NCBI GenBank assembly: GCA_003665825.1
Contig: QPFY01000002.1
Location: forward strand, 1,736,001-1,800,000
Source of the DNA: Microbotryum silenes-acaulis
Taxonomy: Eukaryota > Basidiomycota > Microbotryomycetes > Microbotryales > Microbotryaceae
Direction: 5' to 3'
DNA: 64,000 bases
Of the stretch, positions 11,179 through 22,698 are shown one piece after another (the first letter of the stretch is position 1; each line of letters begins with the position of its first letter). The translations under genes were made by a program, and so were the position numbers. Below the pieces are notes generated by a model. That model was not told the DNA's origin, did not search any database, and saw only the letters and a list, made by a program, of their open reading frames with translations.

Positions 11179-13289
11179 GGTTGGTTATCCGAATGCGCTC
11201 TCTTCTCTTGTTCCGTTCCGAGACCTCTACGCCTCTTGACTGAAGTGTGGGTGGGGTCGTCGTCCGCTCGTGGGGTTCGCTGTCTTGAAATGGTGCGGGA
11301 AGCCAGAGCGTGACGTGCCGCCGGTGACGTGGTGACGCTCCGCGGTCCGTCTCCATGGCAAAGCATGCCAAGCGACTGGCAAGCGTCCGAATGCATACAT
11401 CCAAGCAGTCATCCATAAAGAAGCACACAAATACCTATACATAACCACTTTAAACATGAGACATCTGTTTGAATCCCGAAGAAACAATTATAGCCTCATT
11501 TTTGAGTACAGCAGGACTACTCAAACAAGTCAGTGCAAGCCCCAAGTGTACCCGGACACGTATTATCGGAACACCACACAACAGCGCCCTTTGCAGTCAG
11601 TCGACTTGGGCCTTGCACCCTCATTTTCGTCAAGTCGGTCGCCGGGCTGCCGGGGCCCGCCGCGCTCGGACTCTGATTTACTATAAAGGACTATGCCGCA
11701 GGTGCAAGGTAGATCAAATTTTTTAGCGCCTTTTACAGCTACAAGAACCCTCCTCTCTGATGGTGTGCAAACTTGCAAAGGCACTAGAAAACGGCCGGAA
11801 TTCATAGGTTAAAGCACCACAAGCGCGCTACCAAGATTGGTCCCTATGCACTGTCGATCAATCGTCGTGACCGATCTCCGGCATTCTTGTGCTCGGGCAA
11901 GCACCTATAGCAGTGAGGTTTATAACCGAGCTTAGGTCATTTGCTAGTTGCAAACTTTACATCCACAACCTAATTTGACTCTGCGTCGAATTGAATCTTT
12001 CCCATTCCACCGAAAGGAGTCTCACCTTTTTTTTTTGTCAGCGATTTGTGATTCACGGAGATTTTCAAGCAGATGGATGATCTTTCCGTCCTTTCGTCGT
12101 GTCACAGTTGACGGTTTTATTCATTTTGTTTTGACCTCTCATTTCGTTGGGGCTGTAAGGCTTATGCAATCCGTCTTCTCAGACTCGACACTCGGGAAAA
12201 ACGTGGATGCAGCGCGGAAGTGATGTGCCGCCGAGCGCGATAAAGTACGAAGGGCCGAATGATGCTACGGGTCAAGGTGCTGTCCGAATATAAGAACGAC
12301 AGGGTGCTCCAGAGGGTGCTCAAAAGTAAGATGAAAGTTATGGACAAAAGACTGCGAACCACTTTCCAAGCCGCGGGAAGGGACGCTTCGAAGCAAAGGG
12401 TGGATCCTGACAACATCCCCCCCGCCCCCTTTCCCACAGAAGCGGCTTTTACTGATGCTGCCGGAGACAACACCAAACGCATATTTTGTGTGCCAAGGAA
12501 TCGTCCGCGTTCAGCCGTGGGGGCCGAATTTGACATCGCTTTTAGGGGCATCGGTTTTTTTCGCTTTTCTATACTGTGGGTTTCATGAAGTGGGGCTGTA
12601 ACAGAACCCAAAAACATGGCCTGCGGTCGTTTTAGGGTAGTGCGAGCATGTCTCCGCCGCCCAGCGCCCGACGTAATCGCAGGCCTGCTTGATGGTACTC
12701 CGATTGGCATTGCGGGCGCTGTTCACTCAGGAGACAGCGCTTGCGAGATCGAGCTCCCCTGACGGCCGTGTTCGTACCCTCCGCCCTACCACCCACCCCA
12801 CTACCATGGGCCCAATCGCTCTCGGAGTAGTCATACACATATTTTCCTGCTCTACGCTTTCTGACCTGTCTAGCCTGACCATCATTCGACCTCTGACCAA
12901 GCCCAAGCAGCTCTGTCGGATGTCAACGGAGGCGACAATGCCCGAAACAAGCAAAAACTTTGACCGGGTTTGGGTATCGGAAGGAGCATGACCGGGCAGT
13001 GATCGAGAAGAGCTTGTGGATGTGCACCCCTGTGATTATGTACGCGCGCGGAACGAGAGCCAGTATTTGCCTTACGAGGTGGCTGTGCTCACCACGAGAA
13101 ACGGGACTTGCGGACCGTATCGATGGTGGGTAAACAAGTTCCTTGGCGCCAATGCAGTAAGTGCGACAGACGCTCAAGCCGAAACTGACGAAGAAGACAG
13201 TATGGAGGTGGAAGCGGCAAGAAGGAGAGTCAGGGGAAGCGGGATCGCGGGACGTGTCGCGGGAGAGGTAGGGTAAAGTTTCGGCGCAA
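11179..13289. other. Gene-poor region, no gene recognised
   Basis: Two kilobases with only short overlapping open frames. A plus-strand reading around 13016-13276 looks mildly coding-like (86 codons) but has no family signature and no convincing splice partners. Adenine/thymine-richer stretches occur near 11400-11560 and 11940-12150. The region ends against the RPB8-like relic. The first part should contain the KSH1 promoter. Confidence 0.5.
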
Positions 13290-13448
13290 TCGGAAAATCT
13301 CCGAGTGAGACCAAGCAGAGTAAGGGAAAGCGGTGGCTACTGTGATGAGATAACGAGGGTTGTCAATGATGTACGTACACCTGACCCCGTCTGTGGTGGT
13401 GGATATGTCCTGGAAGAGCCTAAAGTCGGAGATCTGCGACGAACTCAT
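13290..13448 (-). pseudogene. Relic copy of the RPB8 5' end
   Basis: Read on the minus strand from 13448, the sequence starts MSSSQISDF, continues LFQD and TTTD, and reaches a GTACGT splice donor. This matches exon 1 of the intact RPB8 gene at 17058 (MSSSQTSAF, LFQD, TTTD, then GTACGC). The similarity continues into the intron, for example a shared CTTGG...CTCACTCG block. I find nothing resembling RPB8 exons 2-5 downstream, so this is a truncated, diverged duplicate of the promoter-proximal part. It has lost frame agreement after exon 1. It lies about 380 bp from ORC2 in divergent orientation. Confidence 0.7.
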
Positions 13449-13829
13449 GGTTGAGGAACGGGATGAGAAAGCGGGGCTGCGGAGTGCCAGTAAGAATACG
13501 GCATGTACTAAGTTTCTATAGCAAAGTTGACCGCTGCCTCGACACTCGAACCCCCCAAGTCAAGGAAGCCGGTGTGCTCTGCGACACCGATCACAAGGGT
13601 GTCCTTTTCGGTCGGGGAGGGTGATGAGTAACAGGAGGTTTGAGTGTTTTCGGCGGCTCCGAGCAAATGGTCGCTCGAATTTTCTAAATCTCGCACTCGA
13701 GCTCGACTCTTACACGCGCGACATAAAAGAACGCTCACCACGCGTCGCGTCGCGCCTCTTCCCGCCCTGTCGGCGTCCTTTCCGATCTGATTACACACCG
13801 GAGGGCTCGGACGGGATTTATCCACGACC

Positions 13830-15765
13830 ATGCCATCCCCTAGAGCCTCGAACAGGAGCGATGCGAGTGGGAGTGGGAGTGGGAATGGGAATGGAAGTAA
13901 ACGGCGGCGAACGACGACGGCGGCCACGACGGCTCATTCGCCTACCAAGCCTTCCCCACTGTCGAAATCGACGACGACCCGATCCAAGAAGGCTCCTGCG
14001 AGCGCATCTGTACGAGGAGCACGTTGTCCATCACACATGATGGAGGAGGAGGACCAAAGGCAGGCGCAGGATGAGGAGGAGGAGGAGGAAGAAGAAGAGG
14101 ACTCAGAGGAGGACGAAGATGAGGATGAGGAGGAGGACGACGACGATGATGACGATGAGGGGGATGAAGAAGGGCAACGACGACCCCCTAAATCCGATCG
14201 AGGCCAACCTTCAACCCCTACAAAAAGGAATCGCAGAAGGGCCCCTAAGACCGCCGAGGAAACGACGCACCTCAACGCCCCTTCATTCGTCACCTCATCT
14301 TCTGGGGACGCGTACCTGCTCGCCTCGTCGATGACCTCCAGAACCTCGGACAACCTCCTCTCGGCCCACTTTGACGAACCCTTCACGCACGACTCGTACC
14401 TGTCGGTACTGCACGCTTCGGACACCGCCCCTGCCATGGATGCGTACCATGCCTCGTTGCAAGCGACGCTTGACAAGCTGTCGCTGCGGTGCTTCGCTAC
14501 CTGGGTCTGGTACATGAAGCAAGGCTTCAACTACTTGGTCCACGGCGTCGGCAGCAAGATCCCGCTCCTGAACCGGTTCGCCGAAGAGGTGTCGACGAGG
14601 TGTGGTCCCGTCGTCGTCGTCAATGGCTACGATCCTTCGACAACTTTGCAGGACGTTCTGACCGCTTTGGAGGAGATCGTCAAAGAGGCGATCCGGCAAG
14701 ACTTGCTCGAGGCGATCCCGACGACGCGATCGGGTCACAAGCCTTCGGCCAAGTCCCTCGCTCCGACCAAAGGGAAGGGCAAAGCCAAAGCCACGACAAA
14801 CGATTCGAGCGCCGCGACCCTCGTCATCTCAGGTTCGACCTCGGCGATCGAAGCCCGGGCCCAGCGTTTCGTGCATTCGCTTGCTTCGGCACCCTCCGCT
14901 TTGCTCGACATCTACCTCGTTGTCCACAGCCTCGACGCACCTAGCCTTCGAGCTTCGAAATCTCTCTCCATCCTCGCTCTGCTCGCTTCCCAACCCCGCC
15001 TCCACTTCGTCGCCTCCGTCGACCACGTCCGAAGTGGTCTCCTCTTCCCCACCGCATTGGCAGCGACTCGACCACCGCCAAACCTCAAACGGCATCAAGC
15101 GAACCTCGACGTACGCTCCTTTACTTTTCTCTACCAAGAGGCCTCGACTCGACAACCTTATACGACCGAAGTCCTGCACAACGGCACCCTGTCCCGTCTC
15201 TTCCCTTCGATGATTTTCCCTCCTCTAAGTTCGACCCTGGACCCTTCCACGTCGTCGCTCGTGCAGTCGACGCGCCACGTCTTGGCTTCGGTCACGGATC
15301 GAGCCAAGAGTATCTTCAACCTCTTGGCGTGTCAACAGTTGGAGCTAATGAGGGCTAGGAAAGGGGAGGATAAAGTCGGCGTTGCGGGAGGAGGCGGAGG
15401 TGGGGGTGGGGGCCGAGCACCGGGTTGCGCGATCCTGTTGGACAAGTGCGCGAGCCTCTGATTCGGAGATACCTTTCACGGATCCCACTGAGTCCTATTC
15501 TTTGCCCGCTTTTAGATTCAAAGAACTCGCGACGGATCGCCTCCTAGCGGCGCACAACGACCAAGTCGATGGACTCTTGGCTGAATTCAGGGACCACAAC
15601 GTCGTGCGAGGCTCGATGAACAGGCCCAAGCGGGTCGTGGAAGAAGGTGAGGACGATCAGGAGGAAGAGGAGGAGGAGGATGGGGACGAAGGGGAATGGG
15701 TGTGGATCGCCCTAGGGAGGGAGGCTTTGGAGAACGTTTGGGAGGAATTAGGGATGGAGGGATAG
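13830..15765 (+). CDS. ORC2: Origin recognition complex subunit 2
   Basis: Core ORC subunit that, with Orc1 and Orc3-6, marks replication origins and loads MCM. Exons 13830-15445 and 15516-15765 give 621 residues. The ORC2 core starts near residue 180. It shows MKQGFNYLVHGVGSKIPLLN followed by VVVVNGYDP, the degenerate AAA+ fold typical of Orc2, with no functional Walker A lysine. The C-terminal winged-helix part (LLAEFRDHNVV) is reached only by splicing out a 70-bp intron. Residues ~71-115 are almost all D/E, preceded by a basic Ser/Lys-rich tail; such disordered, charged N-termini are usual in Orc2. The first ATG of the frame is used. Confidence 0.93.
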
Positions 15766-15838
15766 ACTGAAGGGTCGAAGGGTGATCTCATGTTGCGCTC
15801 GTGAGACGTGTGTAAAAGGTGCTTGGTTGATACAACCT

Positions 15839-16737
15839 TTAGAGATAGATTGCAGATGCAGCAGGAGGGGTTTTCCTGGTCTCCAACGACGTGGGTGGGC
15901 TGGAGGACCCAAGTGGTGGCGCTGTACTCTGGCGTGTTGAGCCGTGATCTGTCAGAGTGTTGACAGCTGATATAGTCGAGGGTGATGCGTCTGTGGATGC
16001 GTTCTTGCGCTTTTGGTCCTTGGCGACCCGGTTGATCTCGTCCTGGTCGGCCTGTTTGAAAACTGTGTTACCAATTTCCCCCACACCCCCCCCCACACAC
16101 GTGAGTGGCCCTCTCTTGATCAGCTCATCTCCTCCGTCATCGTCCAGTCCCCAAACACAACAAACACCCCAAACTGACCCTGTTCCCAATCGGTGTCATC
16201 ATCCGTCGCCTGCCTCGCCTGATACCTCTTCTCCTTGTTGCCAAAAATCACTTCGCTCCAACTCGTTTCCCCCGTGTGCTCGGATTCCGGTCGATCCTTC
16301 TCCCCGCTCTCCCGCAAGCCAATCGATTTCAACTCCCTTTCGATCCGTATTCGTTCCTGCGCGGTCAACCCCTGCCAACCACCTTTCGTAGACGTTATAT
16401 TTTCCAGAGTGCGTTCCAAGATCGAGATCTGGGCATTCAGATGAGCGACTTGGGTGGCATTCGCATTCCTTGACGAACGGAGATTTATGGCGAAAGAGGT
16501 GGTGATGCTGAGAAGGAGAAACGGATAGAGCGTCGAGAGGCTGAAGAAGCGGGAGGGGGGTGGACCCGAGGAGGAGAGTAGTGGGTCGGAAGGAGGGGAG
16601 GTGCTTGAGGATGTGGAGTAGGCACGGCGGATTCGGGGGGTAGGACGGGTGATGGAGGCGATCTGAGCGGCTCTACGGGGACAAGATTTGTTTGCGGCTG
16701 TGGTTGCTCGTCTTGTTGTGGGTGTGAGGAAAGACAT
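15839..16737 (-). CDS. Predicted mitochondrial single-pass membrane protein, unknown function
   Basis: Exons 16737-16179 and 16062-15839 join to 260 residues. The N-terminus is rich in Arg/Ser/Thr and lacks acidic residues until about 51. It contains an R-x-Y-S type cleavage context (RRAYSTSS, about 37-44), typical of mitochondrial presequences. One hydrophobic segment lies at about 66-86, followed by a short coiled coil (~95-115). A conserved-looking block WQGLTAQERIRIEREL (~121-136) follows, then a polar tail with DQDEINRVAKDQK. I do not recognise the family. An alternative start lies upstream at 16830, but the internal ATG at 16737 gives a cleaner presequence. It converges with ORC2 at 73 bp and diverges from RPB8. 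Confidence 0.7.
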
Positions 16738-17057
16738 GCTTGGGTAATGCCGAATTGCGCGCGCCCGAGGAAGTCCCGAGGATGAGCGCCGGAAGCAGAG
16801 AGAGAGAGAGGAGCGGCGCGCACTTCGCAATCGGTTGAGCTCCTGCCAGCAGCTCCTGCCAGTTCCTGCCAGTCTCCCGCCTGCTTCTGCGCGTCACATT
16901 CGATCACCACTGGACGACCGCTTAGCTTAGCATATCGCGCGTTCCCACCCTCGCAGGTACGATCTCAAGGCTTGCAACATCCACAAGAACCTTTATCGCT
17001 GATACCGTGACTGCTGCATAGTCCCCCACAGCTCAACCCCCCAGCTTCGGTTCCATC
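16738..17057. promoter_or_regulatory. Divergent promoter region (mitochondrial protein / RPB8)
   Basis: 320 bp between two divergent starts. It contains three closely spaced copies of CAGCTCCTGCCAG-like sequence at about 16849-16876 and pyrimidine-rich tracts before RPB8. Confidence 0.5.
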
Positions 17058-17921
17058 ATGAGCTCGTCGCAGACCTCCGCGTTTCTCTTCCAAGACATGT
17101 TCACCACCACCGACGTGGACAGGGGTACGCAAGCTATCATATCACACCGACACGTCTATCGCAGCACTGACGTTCGCTCTTCACTTTCCTTGGCTTCACT
17201 CGCGACATCGATCATGGCCGACGACATTTTTCGTCTACCGCCCGTCACTACCCCCGTATTGCCTTCATCGTCAACGATAGATGGCAAAAAGTTTGATCGT
17301 GGTATGTATAACAAGATGGAACCGGTCTGATTCCGCTGCCTGACACTGGCATGTTCCATTCTTCCCCTCTCGCAGTCTCGCGACTGACAGCTCGTTCGTC
17401 CAACTACGACATGGACCTGACACTCGACGTGAGAATCTCCCCTCGGCCATCTCTCGCGGTCGTCTAGACCCAGCTAACTCTCCTGATCACTCCCTTGAAA
17501 CAGGTCAACATCGATCTCCTCCCCATCACGCCCCAAACGACCTTCACGCTCGCGCTCACCTCGTCGCTTTTGCCCGAGGGGGAGAAGGAGACCGCAGGAG
17601 GATGGAGGGCAGGGATCGAAGGTGGAATCGCCGATGAGTGGGAATACGTCATGTATGGCAAGGCGAGTAACGACTTTATTGCATTGCATGGCGACAAGAG
17701 CGGGAACTTCCGCCGGCAGGAAAACTCACCCCTTTCCAACTCTCATCCCTCACCCCTCTTCCTCCCGACGTCTCTAGGTGTACAAATTCGACCAAGACAC
17801 GCAAGAACGCGTCACGGCCTACGGCTCGTTCGGTGGTCTCTTGATGGCTTTGTCGGGGAGTTACCGACATGTCTCCAACGTCACCGTCGGTGAGAACGTG
17901 TACCTCTTGTTGAGGCGGTAA
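17058..17921 (+). CDS. RPB8: RNA polymerase subunit ABC3 (Rpb8)
   Basis: Shared small subunit of RNA polymerases I, II and III. Exons 17058-17124, 17281-17301, 17376-17428, 17504-17662 and 17778-17921 give 147 residues, matching the family (146-150). Landmarks are FLFQDMFTTTDVDRDGKKFD, the central LDVNIDLLP strand, EWEYVMYGKVYKF and the C-terminal GGLLMALSG...YLLLRR. The exon 4-5 junction (YGK|VYKF) is conserved and requires a GC donor (GCGAGT at 17663), so intron 4 is GC-AG. Exon 2 is only 21 bp. A truncated relic of exon 1 lies at 13290-13448. Confidence 0.97.
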
Positions 17922-18563
17922 AGAGAAGCGAATGTTCGAGGAAGGTAGTCGGGTTGCTTTGTGTGTGTATGTAACTGTAACGAGGCGTGAAAGAAGCCGT
18001 GTGGAACCGTTTGGAGAGGATCTGACCGAAACCACTGGATTTTCCGAGATGAGATGGTTTTGGGGCAGGGCGAAAACTCTTCACGGGACACACCATCTTG
18101 ACCACAAGGCTGCATGGTGGAGCCCACCCAAGCAAGAACAAAGCAGAAGTAAGACAGGAGCTTTCTCTCAAACGATGGCGACCGAACGATCTTGTGTCTC
18201 GTCCCGACCTACACAAATCGAACGAATGGACCAGGCTGGCGGAGGAACGCGGGATGGCTGGGCCGAGAGATTCGGGTACGATTTTCATGCTGCACAATAC
18301 ATGTGATCCGAAATGGACGACAATTTTGCAGGATTTTTTTTGAGAGAATAAAGTTGGAAATAACCTATGCTGAGAGGCATGTGACTCTCGGGCGTCGGCG
18401 AGTCGAACGGGGTTTGGCCCTCCCCAATTAGACGAGATTAGAGTCTAGACGTGTCCTCTCGCGCCTCGACTCTCGACTCTCGCTTCCCCCACTCCCACTC
18501 CAGTCGCCCCTCCGCTTGTTCGATAACCCATCCCACGAACCCACCACCCTATCTCTACCGATC
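17922..18563. promoter_or_regulatory. YHM2 upstream region / RPB8 3' region
   Basis: 642 bp between two plus-strand genes. Short CTCGACTCT repeats lie at about 18466-18482, about 80-100 bp before the YHM2 ATG. No gene is recognised. Confidence 0.5.
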
Positions 18564-20342
18564 ATGGCACCTATGGCAGCTCGAGCCCCTCTCAAGAAGG
18601 GAGAACGACGACCGATCGCCTGGTCCAACATCGCTGGTCAGTAGTCCTCGTGTGCCCTCAGCTGGTGCTCGGCTGGGGAGGAGCGCGCAGGCGCGGAGCT
18701 GACTTGAAGCTGACTGGATGGATTCCCAACCCCCGCCCCGCGCCGTGCTTACGCTGCACAGTCGGTGGTGTGATGAACATGTTCGAGGTCAGTGCCGAGC
18801 TTGACAGGAGGTCTTGTCCGGTCCAAATGCTGACAATCTTGGTTTCATTCGCCTCTCCTTTTCAATCGCTGTTTCTCCGGCGCTGCGCTGCCCGTCACGT
18901 ACTCAACCACCCACCACGGTCCAACTCCGTCTCCGTCCCAAAATCCGCCGCGCCGCGCGCTCTCTCTGACACGTATAACGGCCGCTGATTGCTCCGTCTC
19001 TCGATCGAATCGTCTTCACCTCGTGCACCACAACCTCGCCACCGATTGCCATGTGGACGCATCCGAATTGGATAGGTCACGACGTTGGGCCAACCGCTCG
19101 AAGTGGTCAAGACCCAAATGGCCTCGGCGCGAACCGACACCATGGGCCAGGCGCTCAGGAAGGTGTGGGGTCGAGGTGGTGTATTGGGCTGTAAGTGCCA
19201 CGTACAGTACCCTTGCTTTTCAACGCTCTTCCACTCACATCCTCCGGTCCGTCCGTCGCAGTCTACCAAGGTCTGATCCCCTGGGCATGGATTGAAGCCT
19301 CGACCAAAGGCGCCGTCTTGCTCTTCACCGCAGCCGAGATCGAAGGCTTTGCCGTCAACTCGGGCGTCTCCCCCGGTGCGGCCGGACTGCTCAGTGGTAT
19401 GGGGGGTGGTGTTGCCCAAGCTTATGCGACCATGGGTTGAGTCCTGCTTTTCACTCTCGCTCTCGTCGCTCTCACGCGTTCTCAAGCTTCAGAGAAAGCA
19501 GCAAGCAGGTAGTTCCCCGCACACAATGCTGATCTAGCCATACAAATTTGATACTGCTCATAGGTTTCTGCACATGCATGAAGACGGCCGAGATCACGAG
19601 GAGCAAGCTCGCCGCCGGTGGTGTCAAACCCCCTTCGACGTACGTCCTCAACCCCTCTTCTCCCTCAATGCAAAGCTGACGTTCCGTCCTTGGATTACCG
19701 CGCTGTACAGCTTCAAGCTTTTTGGTGACATGTGGCGTGAGGGTGGTATCCGCAGTATCAACAAGGGTGTCAACGCTGTCGCGCTTCGTCAGATGACCAA
19801 TTGGGGATCTCGGTCAGTTCACCTGATTGGGGACGACTGCATCTCATCCCTTTCATGTCACGACGCAACTGACACTCTGCCCTTTCCTCGCCGTATTCAC
19901 CAATCAGCATGGGTTTCGCTCGTCTCGCCGAGCAATCGATCCGCAAGGCGCGTGGTGTGCCCGAGAGCGAACGATTGGGAGCGATGGACCGTATCGCCGC
20001 TTCGACCATTGGTGGTGCTTTGGGGTGCTGGAACCAACCGATTGAAGTCGTTCGAGTCGAGGTGAGTCCACCTGCATTCAAGGCCACTCCTCCACAGGAG
20101 GGCTAGCTAATTCAACCTTCCTACCCCCACCTCCTCAGATGCAATCCATGGCCAAGGGCAAGAGCGCAGACCGACCCGGCAAGGCAACCGTGCTTAACAC
20201 CTTATCGTACATCTACAAGGAGAACGGTCTCAAGGGTCTCTACCGCGGTGTGACGCCCCGTATCGGCTTGAGCATCTGGCAGACGGTGTGCATGGTCTCG
20301 TTCGCCGACGTCGTCAAGGAATGGATTGCGGGCCGTAAATGA
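18564..20342 (+). CDS. YHM2: Mitochondrial citrate/2-oxoglutarate carrier Yhm2
   Basis: Inner-membrane carrier exchanging citrate for oxoglutarate, linked to NADPH supply and to mitochondrial DNA maintenance in yeast. Exons 18564-18636, 18762-18787, 19076-19190, 19262-19435, 19564-19639, 19711-19812, 19908-20061 and 20139-20342 give 307 residues (yeast 314). The three ~100-residue carrier repeats are recognisable by [26 protein letters not shown] and [12 protein letters not shown]. Also conserved are [19 protein letters not shown] and [15 protein letters not shown]. The match to Yhm2 over other carriers is strong along its length. Intron 4 uses a weak GTTGAG donor. No cleavable presequence is seen, as usual for carriers. 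Confidence 0.96.
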
Positions 20343-20706
20343 GCGGACGTGGGGTCGTGTGCGAAGGCGAGTAGATGATGAAATTCTTGCCTTATTTTTT
20401 GAAAATGCTCCTTGCGGGGAAGAAATGTAATGGGTTTGTGTTGAGCTTTATAGATCTTTCTTTCCCTGGATAGGCTCGTGTCCTTTTTTCATTTCTTTGT
20501 TTTGGGTTCCGATTACATCTCTTCTTTTTCTTGGTTGGGCTTGTCTCTTGTTTCGTGCTGGTTTTTGGATGAAGAGATATAGATCTTCTTGCATAGACCG
20601 AGTGGTTGCAATTTGAGAGTCGATTCGGTCCGCTCGAGTCCGCTTGACCCGCTCTCTCTTTCTCTCGCCCGCGCGAGCTACTTACTCATCCTTCATTCGG
20701 GGTGCG
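20343..20706. promoter_or_regulatory. DPH7 upstream region / YHM2 3' region
   Basis: 364 bp, T-rich around 20390-20570, consistent with the YHM2 3' UTR, then CT-rich just before the DPH7 start. No other feature is seen. Confidence 0.5.
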
Positions 20707-22416
20707 ATGCAAGCCCGTTCGCTCGCATCATGCGATACGGTCTATTCAGCCGACGCGATTGAATTCCATCCCGATCCAGAAAATGACCTCTTCGTCTGCG
20801 GGACGTATCAGATTCAACAAGAGACGATGGGAGAGGCGTTGAGGAAGAGGGACGGATCCGCAGAGGACGATGAGGAGGGCGGTGAACAGAAGGACAAGGG
20901 TTCCTCGCCTCCTATCACGCGCTATGGAAGGTGTCTATTGTATCATTTTGATCGGAAGAGTTTTAAATTGTGAGTTCGAGCTGCGTTGTGGGACGGTGCG
21001 AGTGTGTCTTCGCTGACCTCTACTCCTTTCGCGTCGGTCGTAGGACCGAACTTCAGCGATTTGATGGTCCGGCAATCTTGGATATGAAGTGGTCAGTACG
21101 GTCGGTTCGATACTGTACTGTCACCCTTTTTTGCTGATGTTTTGGAGGAGGACGCTTATAGGTCGCCCATGCCTTATCGAGGCCGAACAACGTTGGCCAT
21201 CGCCGACGCCAAAGGTCACGTGCAACTCCATGGCTTTGAGGAAGGCTCGGTGGGTTCCCTCGGGGAGGCGCCAGTCCGGAAATGATTCTTCTCTCCGTTT
21301 TTCTTTACAGTTCTACTAGGTGAATCCTGACGAGAATATATCATTGTTGGTGTTTGCTGCAGAACCGAATCTCACATTTGGAAACGTTGGCATGTACTTT
21401 GGAATCGACACTGTGCCTCTCTCTCGATTGGTCGACCCGGAACGCTCGGAAAGGGTGAGTCCGATCTACAGCTGTCCGCTCCCTGATCAATGCTGACCGA
21501 TCACCCCCTCTCTCCTCTTTCCATCTCACGTCACCCTCCTCCACCTTTCCCCTCTCAGACCAGCCGATCTCGTGGTCTCCCTCTCATCCGGAGAAATTTG
21601 CACATTAGCCGCAACCTTGGACTCGGCCGCTTCGCCTGAAGGTATAGGGGGTCTGCAAGTGCTCGATACTTGGCAAGCGCATGATTATGAGGCTTGGATT
21701 GCCGCATTTGATGGCTGGGAACCGAATACGGTGTGGACGGGTACGTCGCTCTCGGGCAACAGCTTTTTTGGGGTCGGTCTTGTGGCCGCCGGGGTCATTG
21801 ACGGTTTGAGAGTTTACGATCAACTCATCAGGGGGTGACGACCTGAAGCTCAAAGGATGGGATCTGAGACAAGGGTGTGCCTCACCTACCTTTGTCAACA
21901 AGCGGTACGTTACCATTCCTCAGAGGGCGAGAGCGAACAACCACCGCCTATATCGTAACCCAGCTCAACCGCCGAAACACCTGATTCCGAACCACCCACA
22001 GCTTCGAAGGCGGCGTCACCTCGATCCAATCGCACCCGACCCTCGACCACCTCTTCGTCGTCGGATCCTACGACGCCCAAATCCGTCTGTTCGATAAACG
22101 GAAACCCCTCGTCCCTTTGACGACTTACGATGCGGGGGGTGGGATCTGGCGATTGAAATGGCATCGCGAGCAAGTCGATCGTCTGCTCGTCGCGTGCATG
22201 CATGATGGGTTCAAAATCATTGAATTTGGAGAGGGGATGGGGGAAGGGAAAGGGGAGTGTGTGTTGAAGACTAGGTTCGATGGGCATGAGAGTTTGGCTT
22301 ACGGTGTCGATTGGGGGAGATCTTTCAATAGGAAAGGGGAGGAAGAGGGGGCAGGGGATGTAGTCGCGAGTTGCTCATTTTATGATCACATGTTGCATGT
22401 TTGGGAAGCGAAATAA
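20707..22416 (+). CDS. DPH7: Diphthine methyltransferase (WD40 protein Dph7/Rrt2)
   Basis: Removes a methyl group from methylated diphthine on elongation factor 2, allowing the final amidation to diphthamide. Exons 20707-20969, 21044-21091, 21162-21249, 21363-21454, 21559-21740, 21832-21904 and 22002-22416 give 386 residues. Family landmarks in order: a CGTYQIQQ start strand, TLCLSLDWSTRNAR, WQAHDYEAWIAAFDGWEPNTVWTGG, GGDDLKLKGWD, VGSYDAQIRLFDKR, GGGIWRLKWH and the terminal SFYDHMLHVWE. An acidic Lys/Glu insert lies at about 45-70. I chose the ATG at 20707, which places the first strand as in relatives; an in-frame non-ATG extension upstream exists. The final codons are duplicated in tandem after the stop. 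Confidence 0.93.
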
Positions 22417-22447
22417 GTGGTGCATGTTTGGGAAGCGAAATAAGTGG
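22394..22447. repeat. 27-bp tandem duplication across the DPH7 stop
   Basis: Two directly adjacent 27-bp copies (22394-22420 and 22421-22447) contain the last eight DPH7 codons, the TAA stop and a few bases beyond. The second copy lies outside the reading frame's stop, so the protein is unaffected. Confidence 0.9.
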
Positions 22448-22698
22448 AATCTGTAGTCACAAGACAACACGTGGCGCGAACTGCACCATTTCGAGCATGA
22501 GACTCGGAGCGCCGAGCGCCCTTCTACCGGTTCTAGGTCAGGAGCGAGAACAGGCCCATGCAAACGTAACATGCCCTCCCAGCCCTTGCCTCTCATCCAG
22601 CTTCGGACCCTGCTCGAATCTACAGCCGGAAAAGGCAGTGTCGCGTACAATCGTACTCTGCCCCCCTCCATTCAGAGGCACCCCCTCCTTTCGTCCCT

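Noticed and set aside
12162..12710. 182-codon minus-strand open frame in the gene-poor region
   Set aside because: Composition is unstructured, no motif or splice partner is seen, and a plus-strand frame of similar length overlaps it.
21320..21454. Reading from a GTGAATCC acceptor as DPH7 exon 4
   Set aside because: It gives a frame that cannot join the next exon; the acceptor at 21362 restores the conserved TLCLSLDWSTRN block.
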